A stretch of DNA of 64,000 bases from Flectobacillus sp. BAB-3569 (GCF_002270355.1 NZ_NJFZ01000010.1:148899-212898); one strand, 5' to 3'; shown: positions 35,893-44,777, counted from the first letter of the stretch. Translations and numbers: made by a program. The notes: generated by a model from the letters alone, not told the origin.

Positions 35893-36879
35893 TTATTTAT
35901 CCAGAAAACCTTTTATGTGGGCAATCATTTGATCTGATTGACAGGAGGTTGCCATGTGTCCACAGTTGCCCTCTAACAAAACCAATGGGCACTTGAGTAT
36001 TTTTGAAAGCTGAATAGCAGCTAACGGGTTGACCATTTGGTCTTCTGGAGCCACCAAAATCATGACCTTAGCCTTTACCAAAGGAGCTATTTCTTGTGGT
36101 GTTTTGCCTTGATAAATATCCTGCTGGAGCATGGCACGTAACTGCGATGCCCAGTCATAAGCATTGAGTGTTTGGGCTTCTTTTTCTAATTTACCAATCA
36201 ATTCTGGATAGGTGGTGGTTGGCGTATTCTGGGCTCGATACGAAGGTGTCCAAAGATGCATTTGATGTAGCGCGTTCACCGATGCCATCGCTTCAGGGCT
36301 ATAATTGCCTCGTTCAATCAGATTCAATTGAAGATTCCAGAACAGTTTATCATAGCTACTTTGCTGGGGTGAACCAATAATTGGAACTATCTTATCCATG
36401 TAATCAGGATAACTGAGCATCCATTGGAAAGTTTGCATACCACCCATAGAAATACCTGTGACTGCGTATAAATGAGATAGTTTGAGGTGTTCGCTACTCA
36501 ATTTATAACTTGCCACTACCATATCTCGAATATTGAAAGTCGGGAAAAGTTGATTTTTTTGTGAAGTGCTATTAGAAGGTGAAGACGATACACCGTTGCC
36601 AAGGGCATCTACTATAATGACAAAATATTTGGTACTATCCACGAAGCTTTTGGGATCGGCTACGAAAGATTTCTGTTGGCTATTTCCTGTAAACCAAGTA
36701 GGGACTAATACAGCGTTGGATTTGCTTGCATTCAGTTTACCAAAAGTTCGATAGCCAATTTTACAATCTTTAATAACTTGACCATTTTCGAGTTTGAAAT
36801 CGCCAAGATGATAAAATTTTTGTTGAGCTGTAGCCCAATTAGCAAGCCCACACAATAGTAGGAAGAGGATTTTTTTCAT
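35893..36879 (-). CDS. Exported alpha/beta hydrolase of the MetX (homoserine acetyltransferase) fold
   Basis: A 328-residue protein with signal peptide MKKILFLLLCGLANWATAQ. The body follows the MetX/acyltransferase plan: FKLENGQVIKDCKIGYRTFGKLNASKSNAVLVPTWFTGNSQ, nucleophile elbow TGISMGGMQTFQW (Ser near 146), VAPEDQMVNP with the acid, and GNCGHMATSC with the His. True MetX enzymes are cytosolic, so an exported member is more likely a hydrolase or esterase. It has its own terminator and no methionine genes nearby. Confidence 0.85.
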   Translation of the reverse strand: MKKILFLLLCGLANWATAQQKFYHLGDFKLENGQVIKDCKIGYRTFGKLNASKSNAVLVPTWFTGNSQQKSFVADPKSFVDSTKYFVIIVDALGNGVSSSPSNSTSQKNQLFPTFNIRDMVVASYKLSSEHLKLSHLYAVTGISMGGMQTFQWMLSYPDYMDKIVPIIGSPQQSSYDKLFWNLQLNLIERGNYSPEAMASVNALHQMHLWTPSYRAQNTPTTTYPELIGKLEKEAQTLNAYDWASQLRAMLQQDIYQGKTPQEIAPLVKAKVMILVAPEDQMVNPLAAIQLSKILKCPLVLLEGNCGHMATSCQSDQMIAHIKGFLDK

Positions 36880-36893
36880 AGTTGGTAAAATAA

Positions 36894-37230
36894 GTTATTG
36901 GTTAGTTGTTTTTATCGGTTATTGGTTAGTTGTATATCAGAGAGTTATGGTGAAAGTGTATTTCGAAAATACAATTAAGTAATCGTGCAGAACAAGATTT
37001 AAGTTTTTTGTTGAAGGCATAAGGTAACAGGCACAAGGCAAAGAGTGTTAAATCGTTCTTTTGTAAGGATAGATAAATTTTTGCCGAATGCCCATAGCTG
37101 AAAGCCGAAAGCTAAAGAAAACAAAGAGATTTTTATTAAATTATAAAGACTTTTTGCCTAATGCCTACGGCTTACAGCCTAGCACTTAAATCTAGCTAAA
37201 CGAAAAATTTAACTCACAATTCACTCAATA
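36894..37230. repeat. Second copy of the mosaic intergenic repeat
   Basis: The 430-base gap between the MetX-like and DUF4105 genes is built from the same words as 2921-3520. GTTATTGGTTAGTTGT occurs twice (36894, 36918). Bases 36977-37002 match one arm of the 52-base palindrome at 24 of 26 positions. A 7-base-period array at 37014-37047 (AAGGCAT, AAGGTAA...) is the reverse complement of the 3366-3390 type. Arrays at 37083-37117 and 37156-37183 match 3150-3184 and 3220-3247 in the same order. No gene is present. Confidence 0.7.
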
Positions 37231-37264
37231 AAAAAGGGATTAAGGATTTTGTCCTTAATCCCTT
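37229..37264 (-). terminator. Terminator after the DUF4105 gene
   Basis: AAGGGATTAAGGA pairs with TCCTTAATCCCTT around a 5-base loop; a T run follows on the minus strand. Confidence 0.88.
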
Positions 37265-37310
37265 AAAACTTTGATAGTTTTTGGGAAATGTGTCCTTGAC
37301 CTAGACTGAA

Positions 37311-38579
37311 TTATTCTTCACTGTCGTAATTGATTACCTGCATCTTGCGACCTTTGATAACCTTACGGAATTTGTTCATTGTCAAGCGGTGTTCACGTTC
37401 GAAGCCTACATGATACATGGATCTTACTAAAAGTGTAAGAACAATAAGTACTAATTCAATCATGTAAGGAGCTACGAAAACCAAAGCTAGTGCTGAGGCC
37501 ACACCCGTTACTACAAAATAATACACATACCAATCCTCACCATTTTTTTCTCTTAATCTAAAAATTAGAGGCAAATGAAAAGGCAATGCCCATAAAATAT
37601 TCTTATTATTCTCTGTTACTCCATGATTAGTCCCGAACCATAAAAATACTAAAATCCAACCAATAAAACCAGCAATGCTGAATAGTATTTTATCTAATTT
37701 ATAACCTTTTTGTCGTCTTTTCCAATGGTCGTAAGTTTTCCAACAGGTAAACAATAAAACCATTAAGAAAAAGAATGCAGGTTGTAAGAAAAACGGCATT
37801 GGTTTTACTTCCTCTTTTACTAATGGAAATAAAGGTGCCTCTGTATCAACTAAATAGCGAAGAACTCTGTGGGTCATTCTTTTGGCTGCGCCTAAACTTC
37901 TGTGCAAGTTGGCAGGAATATAATTTGCTTCAAATTGAGTCGTGCGTTCATCCGCCTCAGAACCCAATGCTATATTCATCGCGACTGCTGGCCAACGCAT
38001 ATCTCCAGCATAAAGTGACTTATTCATCCATTGTCTGAATGTCGTATCACTCATAGTTTGCAAATTTGCAAAGTGTACGCTGTCAGTACATGCTACTACA
38101 ATTGCTTCACGTACACGAGTGGCACAGTTGTCGGTAAAGAATTTATATTGATAGATGCGTTTTGCTGGGTCGTTATAGGTTTTGTCCAGCTCATCAAGAA
38201 TTCGCTGTTTTTGAGCTAGAGCCATATCCAATACTTGCTCGCTCATGCCACGCTTCATATACTGGTAGTAGGCGATGTAATCACCAATAGGACGATACTC
38301 CATTTTGTAAGGCAACGTTCCTTGGATAAATTTCCAGTAAAAGTTAGGGGTGCTAAAATCGTATACGCCCCAATTATAGGCACGGTCAATGCCATTAGCT
38401 GGGTCATAAATCCATAGGAGAGAGTGCCCAAAAACATCATTCAACTCTTTACCAGGGTCGATTGTAATGACACTTACTTTAGCACTTTCTGAAAGTTTCT
38501 GAGCATTGGCTGACAGGAAACAACTACCCAGAAAACAAAATAATAAAATAATTTTAGATAGAATGTTGAGGTTTTTCAT
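37311..38579 (-). CDS. DUF4105 (Lnb N-terminal-like) membrane protein
   Basis: The start is set at MKNLNILSKIILLFCFLGSC, giving 422 residues with a signal peptide ending near SANAQ; an upstream ATG at 38654 would put 25 extra residues before it. The periplasmic half (about 30-230) is a DUF4105 domain with VFGHSLLWIYDP and FFTDNCATRVREAI, whose His and Cys suggest a papain-like (NlpC/P60-like) active site. The second half has about four or five membrane helices (PFFLQPAFFFLMVLLF; IAGFIGWILVFLWFG; ALALVFVAPYMIELVLIVLTLL). The role in the envelope is unknown. Confidence 0.8.
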   Translation of the reverse strand: MKNLNILSKIILLFCFLGSCFLSANAQKLSESAKVSVITIDPGKELNDVFGHSLLWIYDPANGIDRAYNWGVYDFSTPNFYWKFIQGTLPYKMEYRPIGDYIAYYQYMKRGMSEQVLDMALAQKQRILDELDKTYNDPAKRIYQYKFFTDNCATRVREAIVVACTDSVHFANLQTMSDTTFRQWMNKSLYAGDMRWPAVAMNIALGSEADERTTQFEANYIPANLHRSLGAAKRMTHRVLRYLVDTEAPLFPLVKEEVKPMPFFLQPAFFFLMVLLFTCWKTYDHWKRRQKGYKLDKILFSIAGFIGWILVFLWFGTNHGVTENNKNILWALPFHLPLIFRLREKNGEDWYVYYFVVTGVASALALVFVAPYMIELVLIVLTLLVRSMYHVGFEREHRLTMNKFRKVIKGRKMQVINYDSEE

Positions 38580-38759
38580 GTAGTTGAGGTTTTGCAATGG
38601 CGATAAATACACCCGTAAGAGTTGTATAAAAACCAGATGGTTCAATTCTAACAATACAACTCAAAAGGAATAGACTCTATTTAATTTTGGCTTTGGTTTC
38701 TGTAAATTATTAATATTTACTGAAAAATAGAAACCAAATGACAGGTAATTACCGAAAAA

Positions 38760-39437
38760 TTATTCTTTCCCTGCAATTACCAAAACGATTTCACCTTTAA
38801 TCGTATTTGGATTTTCTTGATAGTGTTTTAAAACTTCTGCCAAGGTGCCTCTAATATTTTCTTCAAACATTTTGGTCAATTCTCGTGACACACAAGCTTG
38901 GCGATCAGCACCCAAGTATTCTCCTAGTTGTTCAAGGGTCTTAATTAAACGATGCGGAGATTCGTAAAAAATCATCGTACGCTCTTCGTTTTGAAGATTT
39001 TGTAAGCGCGTTTGGCGTCCTTTTTTATGTGGTAAAAATCCTTCAAAAGTGAAGCGGTCAGACGGTAGTCCCGAATTGACGAGTGCAGGAACAAATGCCG
39101 TGGCTCCTGGGAGACATTCAATTTCTAATCCTTGTTTCAAACACTCACGAACCAATAAAAAACCAGGGTCTGAAATGGCAGGTGTGCCCGCATCAGATAC
39201 AAGGGCAAGATTTTTCCCTTCTTTCAACATTTTGATAATACCCGCGGTACTGTGGTGCTCGTTGTGGGCATGGTGTGCAAAAAGGGGCTTAGAAATGCCC
39301 AAATGCTTTAAAAGCATACCAGAATTGCGAGTATCCTCTGCCAAAATACCATCTACTTGTTGTAGTATTTTAACAGCACGAAGGGTAATATCATCAAGAT
39401 TGCCAATGGGAGTTGGCACTAAATACAATTTACTCAT
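38760..39437 (-). CDS. rsmI: 16S rRNA (cytidine1402-2'-O)-methyltransferase
   Basis: RsmI methylates the ribose of C1402 in the decoding centre of 16S rRNA with S-adenosylmethionine. The protein (225 residues from MSKLYLVPTPIGNLDDITLRA) shows the family blocks AEDTRNSGMLLKHLGI, LVSDAGTPAISDPG, ECLPGATAFVPALVNSGLP, FYESPHRL and KGEIVLVIAG. It lacks the ~60-residue C-terminal domain of E. coli RsmI, which is common in this phylum. The start at 39437 is chosen because it gives the conserved N-terminus; an ATG 15 bases upstream is also possible. It is followed closely upstream by PCD. Confidence 0.93.
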   Translation of the reverse strand: MSKLYLVPTPIGNLDDITLRAVKILQQVDGILAEDTRNSGMLLKHLGISKPLFAHHAHNEHHSTAGIIKMLKEGKNLALVSDAGTPAISDPGFLLVRECLKQGLEIECLPGATAFVPALVNSGLPSDRFTFEGFLPHKKGRQTRLQNLQNEERTMIFYESPHRLIKTLEQLGEYLGADRQACVSRELTKMFEENIRGTLAEVLKHYQENPNTIKGEIVLVIAGKE

Positions 39438-39461
39438 TAGTTCAATGTCCAATAATAATCT

Positions 39462-39692
39462 TTATAAAAGTGCATCTATTGCCTTAGCCAAGGCATGGTC
39501 TTTCTCCGTAACGGTATTACCAGCATCGTGAGTAGTAAGCTCGATGGTAACTGTATTCCAAACATTCGACCACCACGGATGATGATTATGTTGTTCGGCT
39601 AAAAGTGCCACACGGGTCATAAAGCCAAAAGCTTCTGAAAAATCCTTAAACTGAAAAGTACGTTGTAATTTTTGGTCTTTTTCTATCCACAT
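39462..39692 (-). CDS. Pterin-4a-carbinolamine dehydratase
   Basis: A 76-residue PCD/DCoH protein, slightly shorter than usual. The active-site pattern is [41 protein letters not shown], with the HHP pair and the later His of THD. PCD dehydrates 4a-hydroxytetrahydrobiopterin after aromatic amino acid hydroxylation, and some members act in molybdopterin or other roles. Its stop lies 24 bases before the rsmI start on the same strand, so they are probably cotranscribed; no hydroxylase is nearby. Confidence 0.88.
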   Translation of the reverse strand: MWIEKDQKLQRTFQFKDFSEAFGFMTRVALLAEQHNHHPWWSNVWNTVTIELTTHDAGNTVTEKDHALAKAIDALL

Positions 39693-39797
39693 AGTCGATG
39701 AAGAGGGCTAAATGCAAAAGGGATGCTTAATCAAGCCCGAAGATACTTGATTTTTGAGGGAAAATGATGATGTCGAGGGAAAAATAGGGTAAAAATA

Positions 39798-39907
39798 GGG
39801 AACAGGCACTAAGGCATAAAGTGACATAGTATTTTCAGAATCTTTTACGAGCTTTTTAAACAAAGTAAATTTTACTTTCAATCACTCTGTGCCTGTTGCC
39901 TGTTCCC
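39798..39907. repeat. Inverted pair of GGCACAA-type repeats
   Basis: The left arm (39798-39824) starts GGGAACAGGCACTAAGGCAT. The right arm (39881-39907) is its approximate reverse complement, with heptamers CTCTGTG and CCTGTTG. The arms enclose a small palindrome AAAGTAAATTTTACTTT. The right arm ends 7 bases before the stop of the regulator gene. Confidence 0.65.
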
Positions 39908-39913
39908 TCTTAT

Positions 39914-41062
39914 TTATCCCCCCATTTTCTTTCGCCATTCCAGAGGCGTTATACCTTCTGATTGTGAAAACCATCGACTAATATGACTATGGTCGTTGAA
40001 ACCCAACTCAAAGGCAATTTCTTTTATACTCTTATTGGTGGAAAGTAATTGCTTGAATCGGGAGAGTTTTCGTACTTGTATTTCTTGAAAAATCGAATGC
40101 CCGATGGCTTTTTGGAATTTTTGATTTAATACTTTTACAGAACTATTACTTACTTGTACAACGTCTTGTACTTCAATAGCTTTGTGAATATTAGCAGAAA
40201 TAAATTGTATTGATTTGTTTACTTCCTTGTCAGTAATAGCCACAGTATCTGTAGAGGTTCGTTCGATAACTTCTAGGGCTTCGGTCGAAATAATTTGTTG
40301 ATTTGGTACTTTTCCCTGCAACATATCACTAAGTGTAGAGCAAATGTTGAAGGCTGTACTTTGATGATTGCGAGCAATGCTCGAAAGGTTAGGATAGGTA
40401 ATATTACAAATTAATTCATCGTTGTCTATCCCTAATACTGCTATTTCATGCGGTACTTTTACTTGTGCCATCGAACAGGCATTGATTAAAATTTGTCCAA
40501 AATCATCGTTACAACATAAAACACCCGTGGGTTTAGGAAGAGATTTTATCCACCTAACTAAGTGCTCAAAATTGTACGAAAGTACATCTTCTTCATTGCC
40601 TTTGAGCAAAAATGAACTAAACTGAGCATTTGAAGAAATAGCCATTTCCCGAAAAAACGTTCTTCTTTGTAAAGACCATTCTAGGTTTTCTATTCCTAAA
40701 AAAGCCAAACTTTTGAATCCTTTTCTGGTAAAATATTGGATGGCTAACTGAGCATCTGATAAATAATTTCCTTTTACATACGGAATACCCTCCACATGAT
40801 TGACAGAGGTAACCTGAATCATGGGAATGCCCAATGGTGCCATTTGGGCAATATCTTCACTATTTTCTAAAATACAGGCATCTGGTTGTACCGATTGAAT
40901 CAGATTGATTCTATTGTTTGCCCGATGGTTTTTTAGAAAATAAGCGGGTTCAAAAATAATATCCCAATGACTTATCTGATTATTGTAATCATAAATGCCA
41001 CGCAACAAATCACGACTATAACCCCGATTGGATTCAAGATGGATAAATACTTTGTGAGACAT
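39914..41062 (-). CDS. XylR-like transcriptional regulator (LacI-type sensor, AraC-type DNA binding)
   Basis: The plan is that of E. coli XylR: an N-terminal periplasmic-binding-like sugar sensor (about 1-270, with GVLCCNDDFGQILINACSMAQVKVPHEIAVLGIDNDELICNITYPNLSSIARN) and a C-terminal AraC domain (about 285-380: SIKEIAFELGFNDHSHISRWFSQSEGITPLEWR). The start is set at MSHKVFIHLE (41062), matching the family; the frame stays open to 41092. It is divergent from the dehydratase-SDR operon starting 130 bases away, so it most likely activates that operon in response to a sugar or sugar acid. Confidence 0.9.
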   Translation of the reverse strand: MSHKVFIHLESNRGYSRDLLRGIYDYNNQISHWDIIFEPAYFLKNHRANNRINLIQSVQPDACILENSEDIAQMAPLGIPMIQVTSVNHVEGIPYVKGNYLSDAQLAIQYFTRKGFKSLAFLGIENLEWSLQRRTFFREMAISSNAQFSSFLLKGNEEDVLSYNFEHLVRWIKSLPKPTGVLCCNDDFGQILINACSMAQVKVPHEIAVLGIDNDELICNITYPNLSSIARNHQSTAFNICSTLSDMLQGKVPNQQIISTEALEVIERTSTDTVAITDKEVNKSIQFISANIHKAIEVQDVVQVSNSSVKVLNQKFQKAIGHSIFQEIQVRKLSRFKQLLSTNKSIKEIAFELGFNDHSHISRWFSQSEGITPLEWRKKMGG

Positions 41063-41163
41063 GGCTTTTTGTTTTGAAGAATACTTTTCCAAAAATACAT
41101 TATTTGGAAATAATTGGCGATAGAATAACCAAAAATGGTGTCATATTGTCAATTTTCGCTTTT

Positions 41164-41171
41164 TACTTTTG
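41164..41171 (+). promoter_or_regulatory. -7 element of the dehydratase-SDR operon
   Basis: TACTTTTG fits TAnnTTTG and lies 24 bases before the ATG at 41195. The upstream TTG at 41146 is 15 bases away, closer than the optimum, as expected for an activator-dependent promoter. Confidence 0.5.
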
Positions 41172-41194
41172 TGAAAAATCAAAAAGTAAAAACC

Positions 41195-42280
41195 ATGAGT
41201 TCTTCTGTTAATATTAGAGATTTTAAATTGTACAAGGCGGTTGCGCCCTTGAAAAAGCCAATTGCTGATGCGACACATACGCTACACGAAATTTCGTTTT
41301 TGGTATTGCGTCTACAGCTCGAAAATGGTGTTATTGGCGAATCTTATCTGCTTTCATTTCAATATTCTCCTTATGCCATTCAAGGGGCTTTTAGAGATTT
41401 ATTGCCACTAGTAAAAGGCTATGCAGCGTATGAAACGGGAAAAGTTTACCAAAAATTAGACGAAGCCAACGAATATTTTGGAAATCAAGGTATCAATCGC
41501 TGGGTGCAGGCTGCTGTCAATATCGCCATGTGGGATGCTTGGGGAAAATGTTTGAATCAGCCTGTTGGCAAGCTTTTGGGTACTTATCGTGATAAATGTG
41601 CAATCTATGGCAGTGGGGGCTGGCTTTCCTATACGATTGACGAGCTAGTTGCAGAAGTAACAGATTATGTGTCTCGTGGTTTTCAGGCTGTAAAAATCAA
41701 AGTGGGCAATCCTGATTGGCGTACAGATTTGGAGCGATTGAGAATAGTTAGAGAAGCAGTGGGTAGTCAGGTAAATATCATGATGGATGCCAATCAGGGG
41801 ATGAAGTTGCCTTCTGCATTACAATTGGCAAAAGCAGCGCAAGATTTGAATATCTTTTGGTTTGAAGAACCGCTTCACCATCAGGATTTTGAAGGATATA
41901 AGGCACTCAAACAACAAGCGGGTATATCTTTAGCGATGGGCGAGCGTGAATATGATACCTTACCATTGGTGGAGTTATTGAAGCGAAATGCATTGGATAT
42001 TTGGCAACCTGACATTCTCAGAATTGGTGGAGTAGAAGCTTGGCGTGAGTCTGCCTTACTGGCTAATAGTCATCATATTCCTGTTTTACCTCACTATTAC
42101 AAAGACTATGATGTGCCATTGGTTTGTTCTATTCCAAATGGAGTAGGCGTAGAGTCCTTCGATTGGATTGACCCATTAATCGATAATCCGATGACGGTAA
42201 AAGATGGCTTTGCTTATCCACATCAAGGAGCAGGCTGGGGATTCAATTTTGTCGATGATACCTTAGAACTGATTTTTTAG
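41195..42280 (+). CDS. Mandelate racemase/muconate lactonizing enzyme family protein
   Basis: A 361-residue enolase-superfamily enzyme, start taken at MSSSVNIRDFKLYKA (an ATG at 41135 would add 20 residues through the promoter). Catalytic features are FQAVKIKVG (the KxK base on strand 2), MMDANQG, WFEEPL and MGEREYDT as metal ligands, and a VLPHYYKDYDVPL segment with a His in the second base position, as in mandelate-racemase-type acid sugar dehydratases. It probably dehydrates or racemises a sugar acid. It is followed after 2 bases by an SDR, a typical sugar-acid route. Confidence 0.88.
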   Translation: MSSSVNIRDFKLYKAVAPLKKPIADATHTLHEISFLVLRLQLENGVIGESYLLSFQYSPYAIQGAFRDLLPLVKGYAAYETGKVYQKLDEANEYFGNQGINRWVQAAVNIAMWDAWGKCLNQPVGKLLGTYRDKCAIYGSGGWLSYTIDELVAEVTDYVSRGFQAVKIKVGNPDWRTDLERLRIVREAVGSQVNIMMDANQGMKLPSALQLAKAAQDLNIFWFEEPLHHQDFEGYKALKQQAGISLAMGEREYDTLPLVELLKRNALDIWQPDILRIGGVEAWRESALLANSHHIPVLPHYYKDYDVPLVCSIPNGVGVESFDWIDPLIDNPMTVKDGFAYPHQGAGWGFNFVDDTLELIF

Positions 42281-42282
42281 AC

Positions 42283-43038
42283 ATGAATATATTTTCATTA
42301 AAAGGCAAAAGAGCCTTAGTTACAGGCGGAGGCACAGGTATTGGCTTAGGAATCAGTAAAGCCTTCATTGAAGCAGGTGCGGAGGTTGTTATCACAGGAA
42401 GAAGGGAGGAAGTCCTGCAAGATGCTTTTAAGGAGTTAGGCCAAAATGTACGCTATCGGGTATTCGATATAACGTGCAAAAAGGAAATCCCAGCATTTAT
42501 TCAAGATTTAGAGACCCAATTTGGTGGCATAGATATCTTGGTTAATAATGCAGGTATACACTTGAAAAAGTTTTCAAATGAAACAACCGATGAAGAGTTT
42601 GAAAGTATCATTCAGACCAATTTGTTATCCGTTTTTTCCTTTACTAGAGAATGTGCCAAATACATGGCGCAACGCAAAGGCGGAGTCATCTTATTTATTG
42701 GTTCAATGGCAGGGATATTTGGCATAGACCGTGTCTCTGCCTACGGAACCTCCAAGGCTGCGCTGACAGGTTTGATGCAAAATCTAGTAACGGAGTATTC
42801 TAAGGATTTAATTCGAGTAAATACCATTGCTCCAGGTTGGATAGAAACCCCCATGTTTTTGAATGCCATCAATGCAGATTTAGCAAGGAAAGAAAAAATC
42901 ACTAATCGCATAGCCATGCCAAGTTATGGTACACCTGCCGACATAGGGCATACGGCGGTATTTTTAGCTTCGGATGCCGCGCGATATATTACAGGTGTTG
43001 TATTACCTGTGGATGGTGGTGCATCAGTTAATTTTTAA
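42283..43038 (+). CDS. Short-chain dehydrogenase/reductase, sugar-acid type
   Basis: A 251-residue classical SDR with cofactor motif TGGGTGIGLGI, NNAG, catalytic Ser in IGSMAGI, YGTSK (Tyr and Lys), and the C-terminal GVVLPVDGG. GRREE after strand 2 suggests NADP(H) preference. The start follows the dehydratase stop by 2 bases. Together with the dehydratase and the XylR-like regulator it suggests a small catabolic unit like those for gluconate, fuconate or galactarate; the actual substrate is inferred only as a sugar acid. Confidence 0.88.
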   Translation: MNIFSLKGKRALVTGGGTGIGLGISKAFIEAGAEVVITGRREEVLQDAFKELGQNVRYRVFDITCKKEIPAFIQDLETQFGGIDILVNNAGIHLKKFSNETTDEEFESIIQTNLLSVFSFTRECAKYMAQRKGGVILFIGSMAGIFGIDRVSAYGTSKAALTGLMQNLVTEYSKDLIRVNTIAPGWIETPMFLNAINADLARKEKITNRIAMPSYGTPADIGHTAVFLASDAARYITGVVLPVDGGASVNF

Positions 43039-43077
43039 CAAAAAACCTGATTCAATTTTGTTGAATCAGGTTTTTTG
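43039..43077 (+). terminator. Terminator of the dehydratase-SDR operon
   Basis: AAAAACCTGATTCAA pairs with TTGAATCAGGTTTTT around a 5-base loop, directly after the stop codon. Confidence 0.92.
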
Positions 43078-43202
43078 TTTTACAAGTTTAGGTATTGATT
43101 GAAAATATAGTCATGATTTTATTAGAAATAATTTGTGCTTTTTGCTTATGAAACATAGCCTAACTAACCGTGAACACAAAGTGGCAATCATTAGAAAATT
43201 AC

Positions 43203-43230
43203 ATTCAAAACTCATTATTCAGCAATAGTA
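43203..43230. repeat. Degenerate 7-base-period repeat end
   Basis: Four heptamers (ATTCAAA, ACTCATT, then ATTCAGC and AATAGTA) align unit for unit with the right end of the element at 3493-3520. It stands directly before the stop codon of the DUF3667 gene. Confidence 0.5.
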
Positions 43231-43232
43231 CT

Positions 43233-44030
43233 CTATTTTGGTTTGGCATATTCTAGTACTGCTTTATCTACAAATAATCCATAAAGTATGAATGCGACCG
43301 TAGACACAATAACAACAAGTATGTATGCCAGCAAAGTAAGTGCCATCACTGCAAGAATTTTGATAATAATCTTTTTGAGAGGAATCTGATTGTAAAAACC
43401 TTTGAAAAACCAAACTAAAATAAAGGGAAGTATCAAAAAAGAACTTTGTGAAACGAGCATCAATTTTTCTGGACTTTGTCTAAAAAGAAAGAGTATTGGG
43501 TACAAGACAATTATGCTTACTAGGGTGTAATAAGACACTACATACGAGTTCATAACGATATGCTCATAATAATTATGTCCCAGCTTTTTGAATGGAATTC
43601 GGGTAATAAAAGCAAAAACGGGTAATAGCAATATCATGAGTATTGCATAATAACTTGAAATAGCTGCAAAGATATCCGACATGAGCTTTGAATTAATGTG
43701 CTGCTGCTCGGTATATTTTTTCATGATATCGTTTAAATTCAATAAACTTACTGATACAAAAATTGAAATACCAGCTAGCACAAAAGTAAGAGCGATAGGT
43801 TTGTAATGGTCGACTCGGTTGCCTTCCATGTACTCACGAGCGGTTTTGCCGGGATTACGAAGAATTTTTAACACTGAATAGAAAAAGCCTTTGTTGACAT
43901 CTACAAAAATGTCTTGAATCTCTTCTAAGACGTAAGCTCGATTAATTCTTTTGTATCTTCTTTGACCACAGTTAGGGCAGAAGTTTCCTGTGATGGCTTC
44001 TTTGCAGTTTCTACAATTTTCTTCAAGCAT
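43233..44030 (-). CDS. DUF3667 membrane protein with zinc ribbon
   Basis: The 265 residues start with a zinc-ribbon motif (C6xxC9 and C18xxC21: ENCRNCKEAITGNFCPNCGQ), followed by the conserved FFYSVLKILRNPGKTAREYMEGNR of DUF3667. Five or so membrane helices follow (PIALTFVLAGISIFVSVSLL; AILMILLLPVFAFITRI; TLVSIIVLYPILFLF; LILPFILVWFF; VMALTLLAYILVVIVSTVAFILYGLF). These proteins are widespread in Bacteroidota and their job is unknown. It is not obviously in an operon. Confidence 0.85.
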   Translation of the reverse strand: MLEENCRNCKEAITGNFCPNCGQRRYKRINRAYVLEEIQDIFVDVNKGFFYSVLKILRNPGKTAREYMEGNRVDHYKPIALTFVLAGISIFVSVSLLNLNDIMKKYTEQQHINSKLMSDIFAAISSYYAILMILLLPVFAFITRIPFKKLGHNYYEHIVMNSYVVSYYTLVSIIVLYPILFLFRQSPEKLMLVSQSSFLILPFILVWFFKGFYNQIPLKKIIIKILAVMALTLLAYILVVIVSTVAFILYGLFVDKAVLEYAKPK

Positions 44031-44190
44031 AGTGTTTCAATTTGAGTTTTGGAAAATGAAAATTCTCCTGAGTAATAGGTTACACAGGTTTTAATAATGG
44101 AAGAGGAAAATTAGAATTAGCTTCAAAACAAATCTGTCGTAAAGCCGAGTAGACATTGTTATAGATAAAATGCCAGCGGTTGAGAATTTG

Positions 44191-44208
44191 AAGGTTTAAG
44201 GTTTAAAG
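44191..44208. repeat. Short 7-base-period tract
   Basis: AAGGTTT occurs twice in tandem followed by AAAG. It lies in the 224-base gap between the DUF3667 and small membrane protein genes. Confidence 0.35.
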
Positions 44209-44254
44209 TATTCATAAAGGTCGGTTTAAAAATGTATTGAAATGGAGCGCTTTA

Positions 44255-44437
44255 TTATTCATTTTCCTTTTTGCCCTTAAACAGAAAGTATAATCCCGCT
44301 GTCAAGGAAATACCATAAACAATGTCGAGATAGGGTCTTTTAAAGGTTAAGGTCGCAAAGTCGAAATCCTTGTAAAGACCAGTGCCAATAATGATGACAA
44401 CAAGTAGCATCGGAAAATTTACATTTTGGTTTTTCAT
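44255..44437 (-). CDS. Small two-helix membrane protein
   Basis: A 60-residue protein with two hydrophobic segments: FPMLLVVIIIGTGLY (about 8-22) and LDIVYGISLTAGLYFLF (about 37-53). It ends in a charged KGKKENE tail. The amino acid make-up and helix spacing are those of a real membrane protein rather than a chance frame. Family and function are unknown. It is followed by a plain gap and then by tRNA-Ser. Confidence 0.6.
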   Translation of the reverse strand: MKNQNVNFPMLLVVIIIGTGLYKDFDFATLTFKRPYLDIVYGISLTAGLYFLFKGKKENE

Positions 44438-44643
44438 CTTGATTTTTTTTAGAGATAATAAAATAGAAATCGCACTAGAATCGAAGCTGAAATTTTACTG
44501 GAAGATATTTCCATGTAGGAGATGAGCATAGAAATCAACTCTCTTTTGGAAATTTGAAAATATAAAATAGTAGAGGTAAATTCTAATAAAGCCCTAAGTT
44601 TTTATCTATTCAAACCTAGAATAATGGATTAGGACTTAAAAAC

Positions 44644-44673
44644 AAAAAAGCCCACCGTAATGGTGGGCTTTTT
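44644..44673 (-). terminator. Terminator of tRNA-Ser copy 1
   Basis: AAAAAGCCCACC pairs with GGTGGGCTTTTT, loop GTAAT. It begins directly beyond the CCA end of the tRNA. Confidence 0.92.
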
Positions 44674-44675
44674 CT

Positions 44676-44763
44676 TGGTAGAGAGCGAGGGATTCGAACC
44701 CCCGGACCTGTTACAGTCAACAGTTTTCAAGACTGCCGCAATCGACCACTCTGCCAGCTCTCT
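44676..44763 (-). tRNA. tRNA-Ser (TGA), copy 1
   Basis: Read on the minus strand: acceptor AGAGAGC pairs with GCTCTCT, discriminator A, encoded CCA. The anticodon loop CTTGAAA gives TGA. A long variable arm (TTGACTGTAACAGGTC region) and GGTTCGAATCC in the T arm confirm a class II serine tRNA. It reads UCA-type codons. Confidence 0.94.
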
Positions 44764-44777
44764 GTGTTTTGATGATG

